Positions 9,695 to 21,800 of a stretch of 64,000 nucleotides of DNA are shown one piece after another. The notes under the pieces are model-generated. The model was not told the origin of the DNA. It worked only from the letters and a program-made list of their open reading frames with translations, and searched no databases. Origin of the DNA: JAHEIJ01 sp040235565. Its GTDB lineage: Bacteria > Pseudomonadota > Gammaproteobacteria > UBA6429 > Thiohalophilaceae. Numbering within the stretch: the first letter of the stretch is position 1; every line of letters begins with the position of its first letter. The position numbers and the translations under genes are program-made. Location: the NCBI GenBank assembly GCA_040235565.1, contig JBECLA010000027.1, positions 3,204 through 67,203 on the forward strand, in the 5' to 3' direction.

Positions 9695-12226
9695 ATGAAA
9701 AACAATAAACTTGTGAACAACCCCCGTTCAAGTTTGCGGTTTTACTATTTGTTGATTGCCTTTGTCGTGGCATGCCTCCTGATTGGGGGATCAACAATTG
9801 CCAGCCTCTATGTCTATCATGTTTCCCATAAGAATGCACAGGCATTGCAGTTGGAAAACAGCATTAGCGATACGATTGTCGCTGTCCGTAATTCCATATG
9901 GCAGGCAGATAATGCATTGAATGCAATGATGCATAGCCCTATGCAGGGATATCAACGCAGCATTAATAATCATCTGCAGGAGGCTGAGCAGAAGCTCAGG
10001 ACGCTTGAAGATTTTAAGTCGTATGTCACTACAGAATTGGCTGACCTGATTAACGATCTGAATGAAGACATACTGGAATTAAGAAAAGCTGTGCATGAGT
10101 TGATGGAATTACGTAGTGATCCAAACTGGATTTACCCCATGTTGCCGTATATTAGCGAGACAATGGTTGATTCCCATGAAGAATTTATGACCGCTGCGGG
10201 TCTTGCTTTAAGGGAAATTGAGGACAGTGACGGGGCAAAATATCTAAGCCCGCAGTATCGTTTGTTTGATCAGACCAGGGATTTGTGGCGAGATAAAATC
10301 CTGGCTTTTCGCGCCATGATTCTTTTGTTTGCCGGTTTAAATAGCCAGCAACTCTTCACTCAAGAACACAATATTACGGTTTTGCATAAAGAGATCCAGG
10401 CTCGGTTAAAAGAACTGGAGAAGGCAAAGAAACAGGGGTTAATGGGACTTGAGTCTGAGGTGGCATTAGAAACCATGCAATACCATTCTGATAAATGGCA
10501 AAAAGAACTCAGTCAGTTATTGAAGTTACATAATTCCAATATCTGGCGTGCCGATCTTCATTTTCTCAGAGATAAGGTGCGGCCACACCAAAGTCATGTC
10601 TTTGAGGACCTGGTATTGTTGGAAAAAGGGCTCTCCGACTGGTCATCACGCCATGTCTCCTCTGTTGAACAAGTGGCAATCAAGATAAACATGGAGTTAT
10701 GGGGATTGTCGGGCCTTGCTCTGGGATTCGTTTTACTCGTGTATGTCCTTTTGAACCGGTCAGTTCTGTTGCCCATCTCCCGTATTGCTGAGGCGATTGG
10801 AACCGAGGGCCGTAATATTGAGAAACTGAGCCTGCCAGAGAGAGGAAGCCGTGAGATTCATACCTTAATCAAGGCCTTTAATTCCATGCGGCGTCAGCTG
10901 CACAAACGCCAGGTGGCCCTGGAACATCAGGCACTGACAGACACCTTGACCGGATTACCTAATCGGGCCCTGCTGGAAGACAGATTGGATCAGGCAGTTC
11001 ATCTGGCGCATCGCCAGGATACTGAAATGGCACTGTTATTATTGGATCTTGACCGGTTCAAGGATATAAATGACACCCTCGGCCATCAAGTTGGCGACTA
11101 TGTATTACAGCAAATTGGTCAGAGGTTACTTGATTGCATGTATGAGTCAGATACTGTGGCCCGCCTGGGGGGTGATGAGTTTGCCATCATTACACCGGAT
11201 ACTAATATGGCACAGTTGATCGATTTTGTTGAGGTGATTTCAACCGTATTTAAAAGTGTTGTTGAAGTCGATACTCACCAACTTTATGTGGGTGCCAGTA
11301 TCGGTGTAGCGGTTTATCCTCGTCATGGTGATGACGTATCAACATTGATACGCCATGCTGATATTGCCATGTATCAGGCCAAGCGTAATAACAAATCCTT
11401 TGTGATTTATGATCAATCTTTGAACGACAAGAGTATTGGTGATCTCTCCTTGTTGGCGGATTTGAAAGCAGAACTGGAAGGTCAATCCGGCCAGCTGCAG
11501 CTTCATTACCAACCACAGATCGATTTATTTAATCGTGATGTAATTAGGGTAGAGGCCTTGTTACGCTGGAAACATCCTCACCACGACTTTATTTCCCCGG
11601 AACAGATTATTCAGATGACTGAATACACCGGGTTGATTGATGATTTGTCAAAATGGGTACTGAAGACAGCCATTTCGGATTGCGCGGCCTGGCAACGTGA
11701 TAACCTGGATATCAAGATTTCAGTGAATCTGTCTGCCATGAATCTGCAGGATCCGAAGTTACCATCACATATTCAATACCTTCTCAATTATTACAAGCTG
11801 GATGCCCGGAAATTGACACTCGAGATAACTGAAAGTGCCGTAATGAATGATCCCTTGCGTGCACGTGAGGTACTGCAAACTCTGAGTACAATGGGCGTTG
11901 AGCTGGTGATTGATGATTACGGTACGGGATTTTCATCCCTGGCGTACTTGAAACTGTTACCGGTAAATAGTCTTAAGATCGACAAATCTTTTGTTATCGA
12001 TATGCTGGAAGAAGAAAACGATGCCATCATCGTTCGGTCCACGATTGACCTGGCACACAATCTTGGTTTGTCTGTAATTGCCGAAGGCGTTGAGAATCAG
12101 GAAGTTGCCAGGTTGTTGCGCCAGCAGAAATGCGATTCCGCGCAAGGGTTCTACTTTGCCCGGCCGATGGTGGAATCAGAATTGCGTGAGTGGCTAAATC
12201 CCGCCATAAACAAGAACGTTATATAA
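9695..12226 (+). CDS. Membrane GGDEF-EAL cyclic-di-GMP protein
   Basis: From ATG 9695 the protein is 843 residues; this start has an AGGAAGG ribosome site at about 9678-9684 and puts the first membrane segment at residues 15-41. A periplasmic helical sensor of about 290 residues follows, then a second membrane segment near 333-355, a HAMP-like linker, GGDEF (RLGGDEF, about residue 490) and EAL (VEALLRW, about residue 619). The EAL, ESAVMND, DDYGTGFSS and IAEGVE motifs are intact, so cyclase and phosphodiesterase functions are both possible. It converges with the LysR gene with one base between stops. Confidence 0.9.
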   Translation: MKNNKLVNNPRSSLRFYYLLIAFVVACLLIGGSTIASLYVYHVSHKNAQALQLENSISDTIVAVRNSIWQADNALNAMMHSPMQGYQRSINNHLQEAEQKLRTLEDFKSYVTTELADLINDLNEDILELRKAVHELMELRSDPNWIYPMLPYISETMVDSHEEFMTAAGLALREIEDSDGAKYLSPQYRLFDQTRDLWRDKILAFRAMILLFAGLNSQQLFTQEHNITVLHKEIQARLKELEKAKKQGLMGLESEVALETMQYHSDKWQKELSQLLKLHNSNIWRADLHFLRDKVRPHQSHVFEDLVLLEKGLSDWSSRHVSSVEQVAIKINMELWGLSGLALGFVLLVYVLLNRSVLLPISRIAEAIGTEGRNIEKLSLPERGSREIHTLIKAFNSMRRQLHKRQVALEHQALTDTLTGLPNRALLEDRLDQAVHLAHRQDTEMALLLLDLDRFKDINDTLGHQVGDYVLQQIGQRLLDCMYESDTVARLGGDEFAIITPDTNMAQLIDFVEVISTVFKSVVEVDTHQLYVGASIGVAVYPRHGDDVSTLIRHADIAMYQAKRNNKSFVIYDQSLNDKSIGDLSLLADLKAELEGQSGQLQLHYQPQIDLFNRDVIRVEALLRWKHPHHDFISPEQIIQMTEYTGLIDDLSKWVLKTAISDCAAWQRDNLDIKISVNLSAMNLQDPKLPSHIQYLLNYYKLDARKLTLEITESAVMNDPLRAREVLQTLSTMGVELVIDDYGTGFSSLAYLKLLPVNSLKIDKSFVIDMLEEENDAIIVRSTIDLAHNLGLSVIAEGVENQEVARLLRQQKCDSAQGFYFARPMVESELREWLNPAINKNVI

Positions 12227-12227
12227 T

Positions 12228-13094
12228 TCATGCATGAAGCAGTTTGAGCAGGACATTAGCGGCATTCGATAATGTCCGGCCACTATGCCATACCGCGCCC
12301 AGGCGTCGACTCAGGTGAATGTCGCTAACGGTTAATACGCGCAAGTCATCACTCAGCATGGAATGCGGCAGCACACTCCAGCCCAGTCCGACACTGACCA
12401 TCATTTTAATCGTCTCCAGATAGTTGGTTCCCATGCGGATGGGAATGCGCAAACCATAAGGGCGAAAGGCCGCTTCGATGATCTCACGGGTATAGGTTCC
12501 CGGTGCAGGCAGTATCGCCGGGTGTTCACATAACTGGCCTGGCGTGATGGGTGACGACGCGGTGAGCAACGGATGTTCAGGATAAACAATGAAATCCAGT
12601 GGATCCGGCCAGACCAGTCGGGTCTGCAATTCAGCTGGCGGGGTTAAGGGTAAGGTCACGATCCCGAGTTCCAGATCACCATGCAGCACCGCCCGGCAGG
12701 CTTCTTCCGAATCCATGAAATGCAGATCCAGTTCGACGTCCGGATAGGTCGCGGTGTAGTGACGCAGGATCGGCGGCAACCGGTGGAGTCCGATGTGATG
12801 ACTGGTGCCGATGCCGAGTCGACCGGCGATTTTGCCGGACAAATTGGAAATGGCCCGCCGGCTGTCTTCCAGCTCGAGCAGAATATGGCGTGCCCGCGGT
12901 AACAGGGCCTTGCCGCTTTCGGTCAGGGAAATGGTGCGGCCAATGCGGTCAAACAAGCGGGTATCCAGTTCTGATTCCAGCTGGGCCACGCGTTTGCTGA
13001 TCGCCGGCTGGGTGAGATACAGACGTTCCGAGGCCCGGGAAAAGGACCCGGCTTCCGCCACGGCGACGAAGGCCTGGAGTGCCGAAATATCCAT
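12228..13094 (-). CDS. LysR-family transcription regulator divergent from leuCDB
   Basis: The 288-residue protein has the N-terminal winged helix-turn-helix (AEAGSFSRASERLYLTQPA at about 14-32) followed by a periplasmic-binding-like effector domain. It is divergent from leuC with 97 bases between starts, the classic arrangement for a LysR protein controlling its neighbour. I infer it regulates leucine synthesis, with an intermediate such as isopropylmalate as a possible effector, but the effector is not readable from sequence. Confidence 0.85.
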   Translation of the reverse strand: MDISALQAFVAVAEAGSFSRASERLYLTQPAISKRVAQLESELDTRLFDRIGRTISLTESGKALLPRARHILLELEDSRRAISNLSGKIAGRLGIGTSHHIGLHRLPPILRHYTATYPDVELDLHFMDSEEACRAVLHGDLELGIVTLPLTPPAELQTRLVWPDPLDFIVYPEHPLLTASSPITPGQLCEHPAILPAPGTYTREIIEAAFRPYGLRIPIRMGTNYLETIKMMVSVGLGWSVLPHSMLSDDLRVLTVSDIHLSRRLGAVWHSGRTLSNAANVLLKLLHA

Positions 13095-13191
13095 ATATTA
13101 CTAAACAGAATAAATAATATGAAAATAATGAATTAGAGGAATAGTATAGCAGGGTCTACAATTAGCGCACGTTATTTATGGAGTCGATGAT

Positions 13192-14598
13192 ATGGCTGGC
13201 AAAACACTCTATGACAAATTATGGGATGCCCATGTGGTGCGCGACAACGGCGATGGTACGGCCCTGTTGTACATCGACCGGCATCTGGTGCATGAGGTCA
13301 CCTCACCCCAGGCTTTCGAGGGACTGCGTCTTGCCGGCCGCACTCCCTGGCGGGTGGGGGCCAATCTTGCCGTGCCGGATCACAATGTGCCGACAACGGA
13401 TCGATCCCGCGGTATCGCCGATCCGGTTTCACGCCTGCAGGTCGAAACGCTGGACGCAAACTGCCAGACTTTCGGCATCACCGAATTCAAGATGGACGAT
13501 ATTCGCCAGGGGATTGTGCATGTGATCGGGCCGGAAGAAGGCGCGACCCTGCCAGGCATGACCGTGGTGTGCGGCGATTCGCATACCTCGACCCACGGCG
13601 CGTTTGGTGCCCTGGCGTTTGGTATCGGTACCTCGGAAGTCGAGCATGTGCTTGCGACCCAGTGCCTGGTGCAGAAAAAATCGCAGGCCATGCTCATCAG
13701 CGTGGATGGTACGGCCCCTGCCGGGGTGACGGCGAAGGACATCATTCTGGCGATTATCGGCCACATCGGTACCGCCGGGGGCACCGGCTATGCGATTGAA
13801 TTTGGTGGCGACGCGATCCGTGCGCTGTCCATGGAGGGACGCATGACCCTCTGCAACATGGCGATCGAGGCCGGCGCGCGCGCCGGGATGGTTGGCGTGG
13901 ACGATAAAACCATGGAGTATGTGCGCGGGCGGCCATTTGCCCCGACGGGGGAGCTGTGGGACAACGCCGTGGCCAACTGGCGGACCCTGCACAGCGATGT
14001 TGATGCCGAGTTTGACAAGGTCGTGCACCTCGATGCAGCCAGCCTCAAACCCCAGGTGACCTGGGGCACCTCGCCGGAAATGGTGACGGGCATTGATGGC
14101 ACAGTTCCCGATCCGGCCGCAGAAAAGGATGAGGTCAAACGTGAAGGCATGCGCGCCGCGTTGCAGTACATGGGGCTGGAACCCAACACGCCTCTGAACC
14201 AGATCCAACCGGATGTGGTGTTCATTGGCTCCTGTACCAATTCCCGGATTGAAGATCTGCGGGAAGCGGCCCGGGTGGTCAGGGGACGCAAGGTGGCGGA
14301 GTCCGTCAAACAGGCCCTGGTTGTGCCGGGTTCCGGTCTGGTGAAACAGCAGGCGGAACAGGAAGGGCTGGACAAGATTTTTATCGAGGCGGGCTTCGAA
14401 TGGCGCGAACCCGGCTGTTCCATGTGCCTGGCAATGAACGCCGATCGCCTCCAACCGGGGGAGCGCTGTGCCTCCACCTCGAATCGCAACTTTGAAGGGC
14501 GCCAGGGCCAGGGCGGACGCACTCACCTGGTCAGTCCGGCCATGGCCGCCGCGGCCGCGGTGACCGGACACTTTGTCGATGTGCGGGACATGGTGTAG
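13192..14598 (+). CDS. leuC: 3-isopropylmalate dehydratase large subunit LeuC
   Basis: LeuC with LeuD isomerises 2-isopropylmalate to 3-isopropylmalate in leucine synthesis. At 468 residues it has the usual length. The three 4Fe-4S cysteines lie in GSCTNSR (about 348) and [10 protein letters not shown] (about 408 and 411), as in other aconitase-family enzymes. [12 protein letters not shown] near residue 126 is also diagnostic. It begins the leuCDB operon, with leuD 30 bases downstream; leuA is not in this window. Confidence 0.97.
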   Translation: MAGKTLYDKLWDAHVVRDNGDGTALLYIDRHLVHEVTSPQAFEGLRLAGRTPWRVGANLAVPDHNVPTTDRSRGIADPVSRLQVETLDANCQTFGITEFKMDDIRQGIVHVIGPEEGATLPGMTVVCGDSHTSTHGAFGALAFGIGTSEVEHVLATQCLVQKKSQAMLISVDGTAPAGVTAKDIILAIIGHIGTAGGTGYAIEFGGDAIRALSMEGRMTLCNMAIEAGARAGMVGVDDKTMEYVRGRPFAPTGELWDNAVANWRTLHSDVDAEFDKVVHLDAASLKPQVTWGTSPEMVTGIDGTVPDPAAEKDEVKREGMRAALQYMGLEPNTPLNQIQPDVVFIGSCTNSRIEDLREAARVVRGRKVAESVKQALVVPGSGLVKQQAEQEGLDKIFIEAGFEWREPGCSMCLAMNADRLQPGERCASTSNRNFEGRQGQGGRTHLVSPAMAAAAAVTGHFVDVRDMV

Positions 14599-14628
14599 TC
14601 AGCCGCCAGACTTACGGAGAACAGTAAC

Positions 14629-15273
14629 ATGGAAAAATTCGAAACCCTGCAGGGTATTGTGATGCCTCTGGATCGACCCAACGTCGATACGGATGCCATC
14701 ATCCCGAAGCAGTTTCTGAAATCGATCAAGCGCAGCGGCTTTGGCCCGAACCTGTTTGATGACTGGCGCTATCTGGATCAGGGTGAGCCCGGCAAGGACA
14801 ACAGCGGGCGCCCCTTGAATCCCGATTTCGTGTTAAACCAGCCCCGCTATCAGGGAGCCCGGGTCCTGCTGGCGCGCGAAAATTTCGGTTGCGGTTCCAG
14901 CCGTGAACATGCGCCGTGGGCCTTACTCGACTACGGCTTTCGTGTCATCATCGCGCCGAGTTTTGCGGACATCTTTTATAACAACTGTTTTAAAAACGGC
15001 ATTCTGCCCATCGTCCTGGCAACGGAGCTGGTGGATGAATTATTCAAGCAGGTGGAAGCCGAGGAAGGCTACAGTCTGACCGTCGATCTGGCGGCGCAAA
15101 CCATCACCCGGCCCGATGGTGAGGTGATCGCGTTTGAGATCGATGCGTTCCGCAAGCATCGCCTGTTAAACGGTCTGGATGATATCGGCCTGACCTTGGA
15201 GCATGTCGCTGAGATTCGCGCCTACGAGGAAAAGCGTCGCCAGGAAGCACCCTGGTTATTTACATCTTCCTAG
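14629..15273 (+). CDS. leuD: 3-isopropylmalate dehydratase small subunit LeuD
   Basis: The 214-residue swivel subunit completes the isopropylmalate isomerase with LeuC. It shows [17 protein letters not shown] at the N-terminus and [15 protein letters not shown] near residues 84-98, the substrate-binding loop of the family. An ACGGAG ribosome site precedes the ATG. It lies between leuC and leuB in one operon. Confidence 0.97.
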   Translation: MEKFETLQGIVMPLDRPNVDTDAIIPKQFLKSIKRSGFGPNLFDDWRYLDQGEPGKDNSGRPLNPDFVLNQPRYQGARVLLARENFGCGSSREHAPWALLDYGFRVIIAPSFADIFYNNCFKNGILPIVLATELVDELFKQVEAEEGYSLTVDLAAQTITRPDGEVIAFEIDAFRKHRLLNGLDDIGLTLEHVAEIRAYEEKRRQEAPWLFTSS

Positions 15274-15327
15274 GCAATGTGTCCGGCCTCAAAGCAACAC
15301 AAACAACAGCATTGGTGAGAAATTAAC

Positions 15328-16407
15328 ATGACAAAAAAAATCGCCGTCTTACCCGGTGACGGTATTGGCCAGGAAATTGTAGCCGAAGCGGTAAAAGTCA
15401 TCGCCTGTCTGCAACAGGATTATGGACTGAACGTGGAACTGGAAGAAGCGCTGGTGGGCGGGGCGGCCTATGACGATAGTGGCTCGCCCTTGCCGGACGC
15501 CACCCTGCAACTGGCCAGGGAAGCCGACGCGGTATTACTGGGGGCAGTGGGCGGCTATAAATGGGAAGCCCTGGAGATTGCCGTGCGACCGGAGAAGGGG
15601 CTGCTAGGGTTGCGATCCGGTCTGGGTTTGTTCGCCAACCTGCGTCCCGCCATTTTGTATTCCCAGCTCGCCGATGCCTCAACCCTGAAACCGGAAATCG
15701 TCGCGGATCTCGATATCATGATCGTGCGGGAACTGACCGGCGGGATTTATTTCGGTCAGCCACGGGGTATTCGCACCCTCGATAATGGCGAGCGCCAGGG
15801 CTTCAACACCCTGGTGTATTCCGAATCGGAAATTCGTCGCATCGGGAAAGTCGCCTTTGATATTGCCGCCAAGCGTAACAAGCGGTTGTGCTCGGTTGAC
15901 AAGGCGAATGTGCTGGAATGTACCGAACTGTGGCGTGAAGTCATGATCGATGAAGGCAAGGCACATCCGGACATCGAACTGTCGCACATGTATGTGGATA
16001 ATGCGGCGATGCAACTGGTGCGCGCACCCAAACAGTTTGATGTCATGGTTACCACCAACATGTTTGGTGATATTCTTTCCGACGCGGCGGCCATGTTAAC
16101 CGGCTCCATCGGCATGTTGCCTTCGGCCTCGCTGGATGAAAACGGTAAAGGGATGTATGAGCCGATTCATGGTTCGGCCCCCGATATTGCCGGTCAGGAT
16201 GTGGCCAATCCGCTGGCGACAATCCTGTCGGTGGCCATGATGTTGCGTTACAGCCTGGCGGAAGCCCCTATGGCGGACCGGATTGAGACGGCGGTGCGGA
16301 CTGTGCTGGATCAGGGGCTGCGTACCCGGGACATCTTTAGTGAGGGGATGCGCAAGGTCAGCACCCGTGAGATGGGGGATGCCGTGGTCGCGGCGTTACG
16401 CGGCTAA
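15328..16407 (+). CDS. leuB: 3-isopropylmalate dehydrogenase LeuB
   Basis: LeuB oxidatively decarboxylates 3-isopropylmalate with NAD in leucine synthesis. The 359-residue protein begins [14 protein letters not shown] and contains [10 protein letters not shown], the [10 protein letters not shown] substrate site and the NMFGDILSD metal site, with the NAD-pocket GSAPDIAG near residue 287. Length is standard. It ends the leuCDB cluster; asd follows 79 bases later after a short ATCACC/GGTGAT inverted repeat near 16419, too weak to call a terminator. Confidence 0.97.
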   Translation: MTKKIAVLPGDGIGQEIVAEAVKVIACLQQDYGLNVELEEALVGGAAYDDSGSPLPDATLQLAREADAVLLGAVGGYKWEALEIAVRPEKGLLGLRSGLGLFANLRPAILYSQLADASTLKPEIVADLDIMIVRELTGGIYFGQPRGIRTLDNGERQGFNTLVYSESEIRRIGKVAFDIAAKRNKRLCSVDKANVLECTELWREVMIDEGKAHPDIELSHMYVDNAAMQLVRAPKQFDVMVTTNMFGDILSDAAAMLTGSIGMLPSASLDENGKGMYEPIHGSAPDIAGQDVANPLATILSVAMMLRYSLAEAPMADRIETAVRTVLDQGLRTRDIFSEGMRKVSTREMGDAVVAALRG

Positions 16408-16486
16408 GTGAATCGCTATCACCTCCGCAAGGGTGATGCGGTAAGCGTGTGAACAATTTATTCAGAGTATTAGCAGAGGCGGAACA

Positions 16487-17599
16487 ATGAAAGCAGTGGG
16501 ATTAATTGGCTGGCGCGGCATGGTGGGATCCGTGCTGATGCAACGAATGCAGGCGGAAGATGATTTTGCCCATATCGATCCCGTATTTTTTACCACCTCC
16601 CAGGTCGGTGAACCCGGTCCCGAAATCGGCAAATCGATTCCGGCATTAAAAGATGCCCGGGATATCGAGGCGCTGAAAGCCATGGAGATCATTATTTCCT
16701 GCCAGGGCGGCAGTTTTACCGAAGCGGTCTATCCTGAACTGCGGGCGGCCGGCTGGGACGGTTACTGGATCGATGCGGCGTCCACCCTGCGGATGAACGA
16801 AGATAGCATCATCATCCTGGATCCGGTCAACATGAACGTGATCAAGGATGGTCTGAGCAATGGCGTCAAAACCTATGTCGGCGGCAACTGTACCGTCAGT
16901 TTGATGATGATGGCACTGGGAGGACTGTTCCAGCGCGATTTGATCGAATGGATCACCCCCATGACATACCAGGCGGCGTCCGGCGCGGGTGCCCGTAACA
17001 TGCGTGAATTACTCAGCCAGATGGGATCATTGCGTGATTCCGTCATGGATTTGCTGGATGATCCGGCCTCGGCGATTCTGGAGATTGACCGTGCTGTCAC
17101 AGACCACATGCATGGTGCCGGCTATCCGGTCGATAACTGGGGTGTGCCCCTGGCCGGTAGTCTGATTCCCTGGATTGATTCACAACTGGAATCCGGTCAG
17201 AGTCGGGAAGAATGGAAAGCCGAGGTGGAAACCAACAAGATACTGGGACGCAGCAATAATCCCATCCCGATTGACGGACTGTGTGTCCGAATCGGCGCGA
17301 TGCGCTCGCACAGTCAGGCTTTAACCATCAAGTTGAAAAAAAACATGCCGCTGGATGAAATTGCCAGCATGCTGGACACCGCCAATGACTGGGTCAAGGT
17401 GATCCCCAATGAACGGGAGGCGACCATGCGGGAACTGACACCCGCCGCAGTCAGTGGTACCTTGACCATTCCGGTGGGACGGTTACGTAAACTCAGCATG
17501 GGGCCGGAATATCTATCGGCGTTTACCGTGGGTGACCAGTTACTATGGGGTGCCGCAGAACCATTACGCCGGATGTTACGTATTTTGCTGGCCCATTAA
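16487..17599 (+). CDS. asd: Aspartate-semialdehyde dehydrogenase Asd
   Basis: Asd reduces aspartyl phosphate to aspartate semialdehyde, the branch point to lysine, threonine, methionine and diaminopimelate. The 370-residue protein is of the gammaproteobacterial type, opening [13 protein letters not shown], with the catalytic cysteine in GGNCTVSLM (about residue 135). A paralogue lacking this cysteine follows. Placement after leuCDB and before the usg-like gene and fimV is common in gammaproteobacteria. Confidence 0.96.
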   Translation: MKAVGLIGWRGMVGSVLMQRMQAEDDFAHIDPVFFTTSQVGEPGPEIGKSIPALKDARDIEALKAMEIIISCQGGSFTEAVYPELRAAGWDGYWIDAASTLRMNEDSIIILDPVNMNVIKDGLSNGVKTYVGGNCTVSLMMMALGGLFQRDLIEWITPMTYQAASGAGARNMRELLSQMGSLRDSVMDLLDDPASAILEIDRAVTDHMHGAGYPVDNWGVPLAGSLIPWIDSQLESGQSREEWKAEVETNKILGRSNNPIPIDGLCVRIGAMRSHSQALTIKLKKNMPLDEIASMLDTANDWVKVIPNEREATMRELTPAAVSGTLTIPVGRLRKLSMGPEYLSAFTVGDQLLWGAAEPLRRMLRILLAH

Positions 17600-17708
17600 C
17601 GATAGAATTTCTTATCCCGGTTGGCGGTTGTGCCCGATTGTGTCGACAGGACATCACGGCAGCACACTGCCTGTACCAGGACCGCAAGTCTGATTGATAT
17701 CATTTGCT

Positions 17709-18725
17709 ATGAGCAAAACAGTAGATGTTGCCGTAGTCGGTGCCGCCACCCTGGTGGGTGAGGTGCTGGTTGAATACCTTGAGCAACGCGATTTTCCTCT
17801 CGGTCAGTTGTACCTTCTCGATTGGGGTGAAGCGGTCGGCACGCGCGTCGGTTTTAAAACCACGCATGTTGTGGTGCAGGAGATCGCCGGCTTCGATTTT
17901 TCCACAGTGGGACTCGCCCTGTTTGCGGCGGGTGAGGAAGTGGCGGCAGAATTTGTACCCCAGGCCGTGGCGACGGGTTGCGTGGTGATCGATGATTCCG
18001 CAGCCTCTCGGACCCGGCCGGATATTCCCCTGGTGATTCCCGAAATCAATCCACAGGCCATTGCCACGTATGCGCAGCACGGGATAATCGCATCGCCGTC
18101 GGCATCGACCATCCAGATGCTGCTCTGTCTCCAGCCACTGTTCGCCGAGGTCAATATCGACCATATCAACGTAACGGTTTGTGAAGCGGTATCGGCTCAG
18201 GGCCGTTCTGCCGTGGAAGAACTGGCCGGACAAACGGCGAATCTGTTAAATGCCCGACCGATTCAGCCACAGGTATTTGCGAACCAGATTGCTTTTAATG
18301 TCTTACCCATGGATAGCGCGATTCAGGAAAATGGTTACTCGCTGGAGGAGAACCGGATTGTTCAGGAAAGCCGCAAGATCATGGAAAATCCACACTTATC
18401 TATCAATCCGGTGATGTTGCAGGCCCCGGTTTTTTTCGGCAACAGCATGGTGTTGTCATTCCGTACCGGCGCACGGTTGGAACTGGAGCGCGTGGCCTCA
18501 TTACTGCGCCAGTCAGCGGCATTGGAAGTCGTGACGGATGAGAGTGAGTTTCCGACGGCAGTCACGCATGCAGCAGGCAGTGACGCCATTTATGTTGCGC
18601 GACTGCGTGCCGATATGTCGGAAGAAGGCGGTTTTGATCTATGGTCTGTGACCGACAACAGCCGCAAAGGGGCCGCATTAAACAGTGTTCAAATCGCTGA
18701 AATTTTGGTAAAAGACTATTTATAA
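17709..18725 (+). CDS. Usg-like Asd paralogue without catalytic cysteine
   Basis: The 338-residue protein has the Asd fold: an N-terminal NAD(P)-binding GAATLVGEVL and the dimerisation half. At the position of the catalytic PNCST motif it reads PSASTIQML, so the nucleophilic cysteine is replaced by alanine and dehydrogenase activity is not expected. This fits the USG-1 proteins that lie between asd and truA in many gammaproteobacteria and whose function is not established. ATG 17709 is preferred over a start five codons earlier. Confidence 0.85.
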   Translation: MSKTVDVAVVGAATLVGEVLVEYLEQRDFPLGQLYLLDWGEAVGTRVGFKTTHVVVQEIAGFDFSTVGLALFAAGEEVAAEFVPQAVATGCVVIDDSAASRTRPDIPLVIPEINPQAIATYAQHGIIASPSASTIQMLLCLQPLFAEVNIDHINVTVCEAVSAQGRSAVEELAGQTANLLNARPIQPQVFANQIAFNVLPMDSAIQENGYSLEENRIVQESRKIMENPHLSINPVMLQAPVFFGNSMVLSFRTGARLELERVASLLRQSAALEVVTDESEFPTAVTHAAGSDAIYVARLRADMSEEGGFDLWSVTDNSRKGAALNSVQIAEILVKDYL

Positions 18726-18847
18726 GCTATAGTTACTGCATACTTATAAAGATTATTCAAAGAATATTTGGGTAAATCATTGAAAAATAAGAAGTTTGGG
18801 GCGTGCAACACGCGCGTGAAGGGATCTGTACGGAGTGGAGAAGTACT

Positions 18848-21800
18848 ATGATGCGTAAGCTGGTCGTCTTCCTGACCGCCGCAATAATGATCTGTATGCC
18901 GTTAGCGGCAAACGCATTGGGGTTCGGAAGTCTTAAGCTCAATTCCTCACTGAATGAACCATTGAACGCTGATATCGAGTTGCTGTCAGCGACTTCCGCC
19001 GATGTCAGTAGCCTGTCCATTAGCCTGGCTTCCCCCGACGCATTTCTCCGTGCCGGTATTGACCGCCCGGCGTTGTTAAGTGAACTCAAATTCAAAATTC
19101 AGCAACGCAATGATGGTAGCTACTATATAAACGTCACTTCCCGCTCGCCTGTCCGTGAACCCTTTTTAAACTTCCTGTTGGAAATGAACTGGCAGAATGG
19201 CCGCATGCTGCGGGAGTACACCATGCTGCTGGATCCCCCGACCCAGGTGCGGAAACAACCGACTGTCGTAGAAGCACCACCTACCGCAGCCCCGGCAGAA
19301 GTGGCGGCCCAGGAAGCCGAGGCGCCGGCAGAGAGTCCGTTTGTCGAACCTGAACCGGCCGTGGTGGAAATGCCGCTGACTGAAGTGGAGACAGAAGTAC
19401 CGGCAGAGATGCCCGCCGTGCCGGTATTGGGTGAGGAAGGCGAGGTGATTGAGCCCGCGGCGGAAGAAGTGATGATGGCTGAACCGGTGGCGGAAGAGGT
19501 GCTCGTCGCAGAACCGATGGTTGAAGAAGTGCCGCCGGAACCTATGGCGGCAGAGGTCCCGGTGCTGTCGGAAGAAGGCATGGTGGTCGAAGCGGCACCT
19601 GAGGAAGCCGTCCCACCTGAAGCGGCTGAACTTGCGACGGTACCGGTGCTGACCGAGGAAGGGCAGGTGATGGAACCGGCGCCCGTTGAGGATCCCCAAC
19701 TGGATATCTTCACCGATGACAGCGAATTGCTGCCACGGATTCCCCTCGCGGCCTATGGCCAGGCACCGGCACAAGAAGTGGCTTATGAACCGGCGGGTGA
19801 ACTCGATTACGGCATCGTTCGCAAGGGCGACAATTTATGGACCATTGCGGAAAAGCTGCGCCCGGATGAATCGATCAGTATCTATCAGGTCATGATGGCC
19901 TTGTTACAAAGTAACCCCGATGCCTTTGTGGATGGCAATGTCAACCGACTGAAAGTCGGGCATGTGCTGCGTATAGAAGATGCCAGCCTGTTAACGGCGA
20001 TGAGTCAGAAGGAAGCGGCACTGGAATACCAGGCCCAGACCGAGGCCTGGGAGGGATACCGTCAGCAAGTGGCCGCCGCCCCGACAACCCAGCCGATTGT
20101 CGCCAGTGAAGTGGAAACCGGCGAAGTGGCCGAGGCGGAACCGAGCGGTGAACTGACCCTCGCCTCACCGGAAGGGACGGAATTACAGCCTGGCGCCGGG
20201 GTGACCGATGAGGCGGTCAGCAATGACATCGTCACCTTGCAGGATGAATTACGTCAGGTCCGCAATGACGCCAGTCTCCAGCGCAACCGCAATGTAGAAC
20301 TGAATACCAAGCTGCAGGAACTGGAAGAGGAACTGTCACGCCTGCAACGTTCCCTGACCATCAAGGATGACGAACTCGCCGCATTACAACAGCAACTGGC
20401 TGAGCTACAAGAACAGCCCGTGGAAGCGGGAGAGATGCCGGCTGAAACCGCGGCCATGCCGGAACCGGTTGAAGCGGCACCGGCAGAGCCCGTACAGGAA
20501 GAAACCGCTTCAATGGCGGAACCCGAGCCGGTAACAGAGGAGGTCGCGGAAGAAACACCAGAAGCGGCACCCGCTGCGACGATGGCGGAAACGGCCGAAG
20601 CCGAACCTGAAGCCGTTACCAAGCCCGCCAAACCGGTACTGCCGCCTGTTGCTGCCGCACCAAGCCCGCCGCCCCAGGCAGAAGCCGGGGTCATGGATAC
20701 GGTAATGGGTGTTGTACAGAATGTGGGTGATACCTTGTCCGGCATGTTCGGCAACATGGTGGGCGATTCACTGCTGATCTTTATTGCCTTGCCCGTGTTG
20801 CTGGTGTTGATTGTTTTGATGTTGATTCTGGTGCGCCGGCGGCGTAAATCCGGCCAGGCTTACCAGGAAAGCATTCTCACTGGGGGGCCGGCCAGTGTGA
20901 CCGGTGCCGCTGAAGCCGCCGAAGAGTCGGAGGAAGAATCGTCTTTTTTAAGTGACTTCGCCGTCAGTGGGGCCGGCGCGATCCAGACCCAGGACAGCGA
21001 GGTGGATCCGCTTACCGAGGCGGATGTCTTCATGGCGTATGGCCGGTATGAAGCTGCCGAGGAACGGCTCGGCGAGGCCATCAAGAATGAACCCGATCGT
21101 CCGGAACTGAAACTGAAGTTACTGGAGCTCTATCACGCCACCAAGAACAAGCCGGCATTTGAAAATTCTGCCGAGGATTTTTACGCCAGTCTGGGTGACG
21201 ACGCGAATACCAATCCGATGTGGCAGAAAGTCGCATCGATGGGGGCGGAACTGGTGCCCGGCAATCCGCTGTTCAGCGGCGGTAAAGGCGCCGCGGATCT
21301 GCCCGATCTGGCGGCCAGCCAGGATCCGGGGCTCGGATTTTCAGAGAGCCAGGTAATGGATATCGGACTCGATACCGGGGTGTTTGATGCCGCGGATATC
21401 GGCGCATCCTCGCAACCGACGGAAGCCGCGGGTGACATGGACTTCAATCTGGATTTTGGAGAAAGCGCACCGGCAAAAGAGAAAGAAGAAGCCGGTGGTA
21501 TGGATTTCAATCTCGACATGGGTGAGAGTCAACCGGAGCCTGCGCAGGAAGAAACCGGCGGCATGGATTTCAATCTCGATATGGGTGAGAGCCAACCGGC
21601 GGCGGAGGAAGAAAAAGGTGGCCTGGATTTCAGTCTCGACATGGGGGAAAGTGCCAGCGAGGCAACCCCGGCCGGTGGTGAAGATGCCGGTGCGCTGGAT
21701 TTCGATCTGGATATGGACGAGGTCAGCTCAGGACCGCCCACCGCTGAAATGAGCATGGATTTCAGCACTGAAGAGGCTGAGAAGGATGACACCATGTCAT

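Noticed and set aside
13429..14571. A 380-codon frame antisense to leuC
   Set aside because: It is a codon-bias shadow of a clear leuC gene, with His/Gly/Arg-rich composition and no domain.
16419..16440. ATCACC/GGTGAT repeat after leuB as a terminator
   Set aside because: The stem is only six bases and no T-tract follows; leuB and asd could still be linked.
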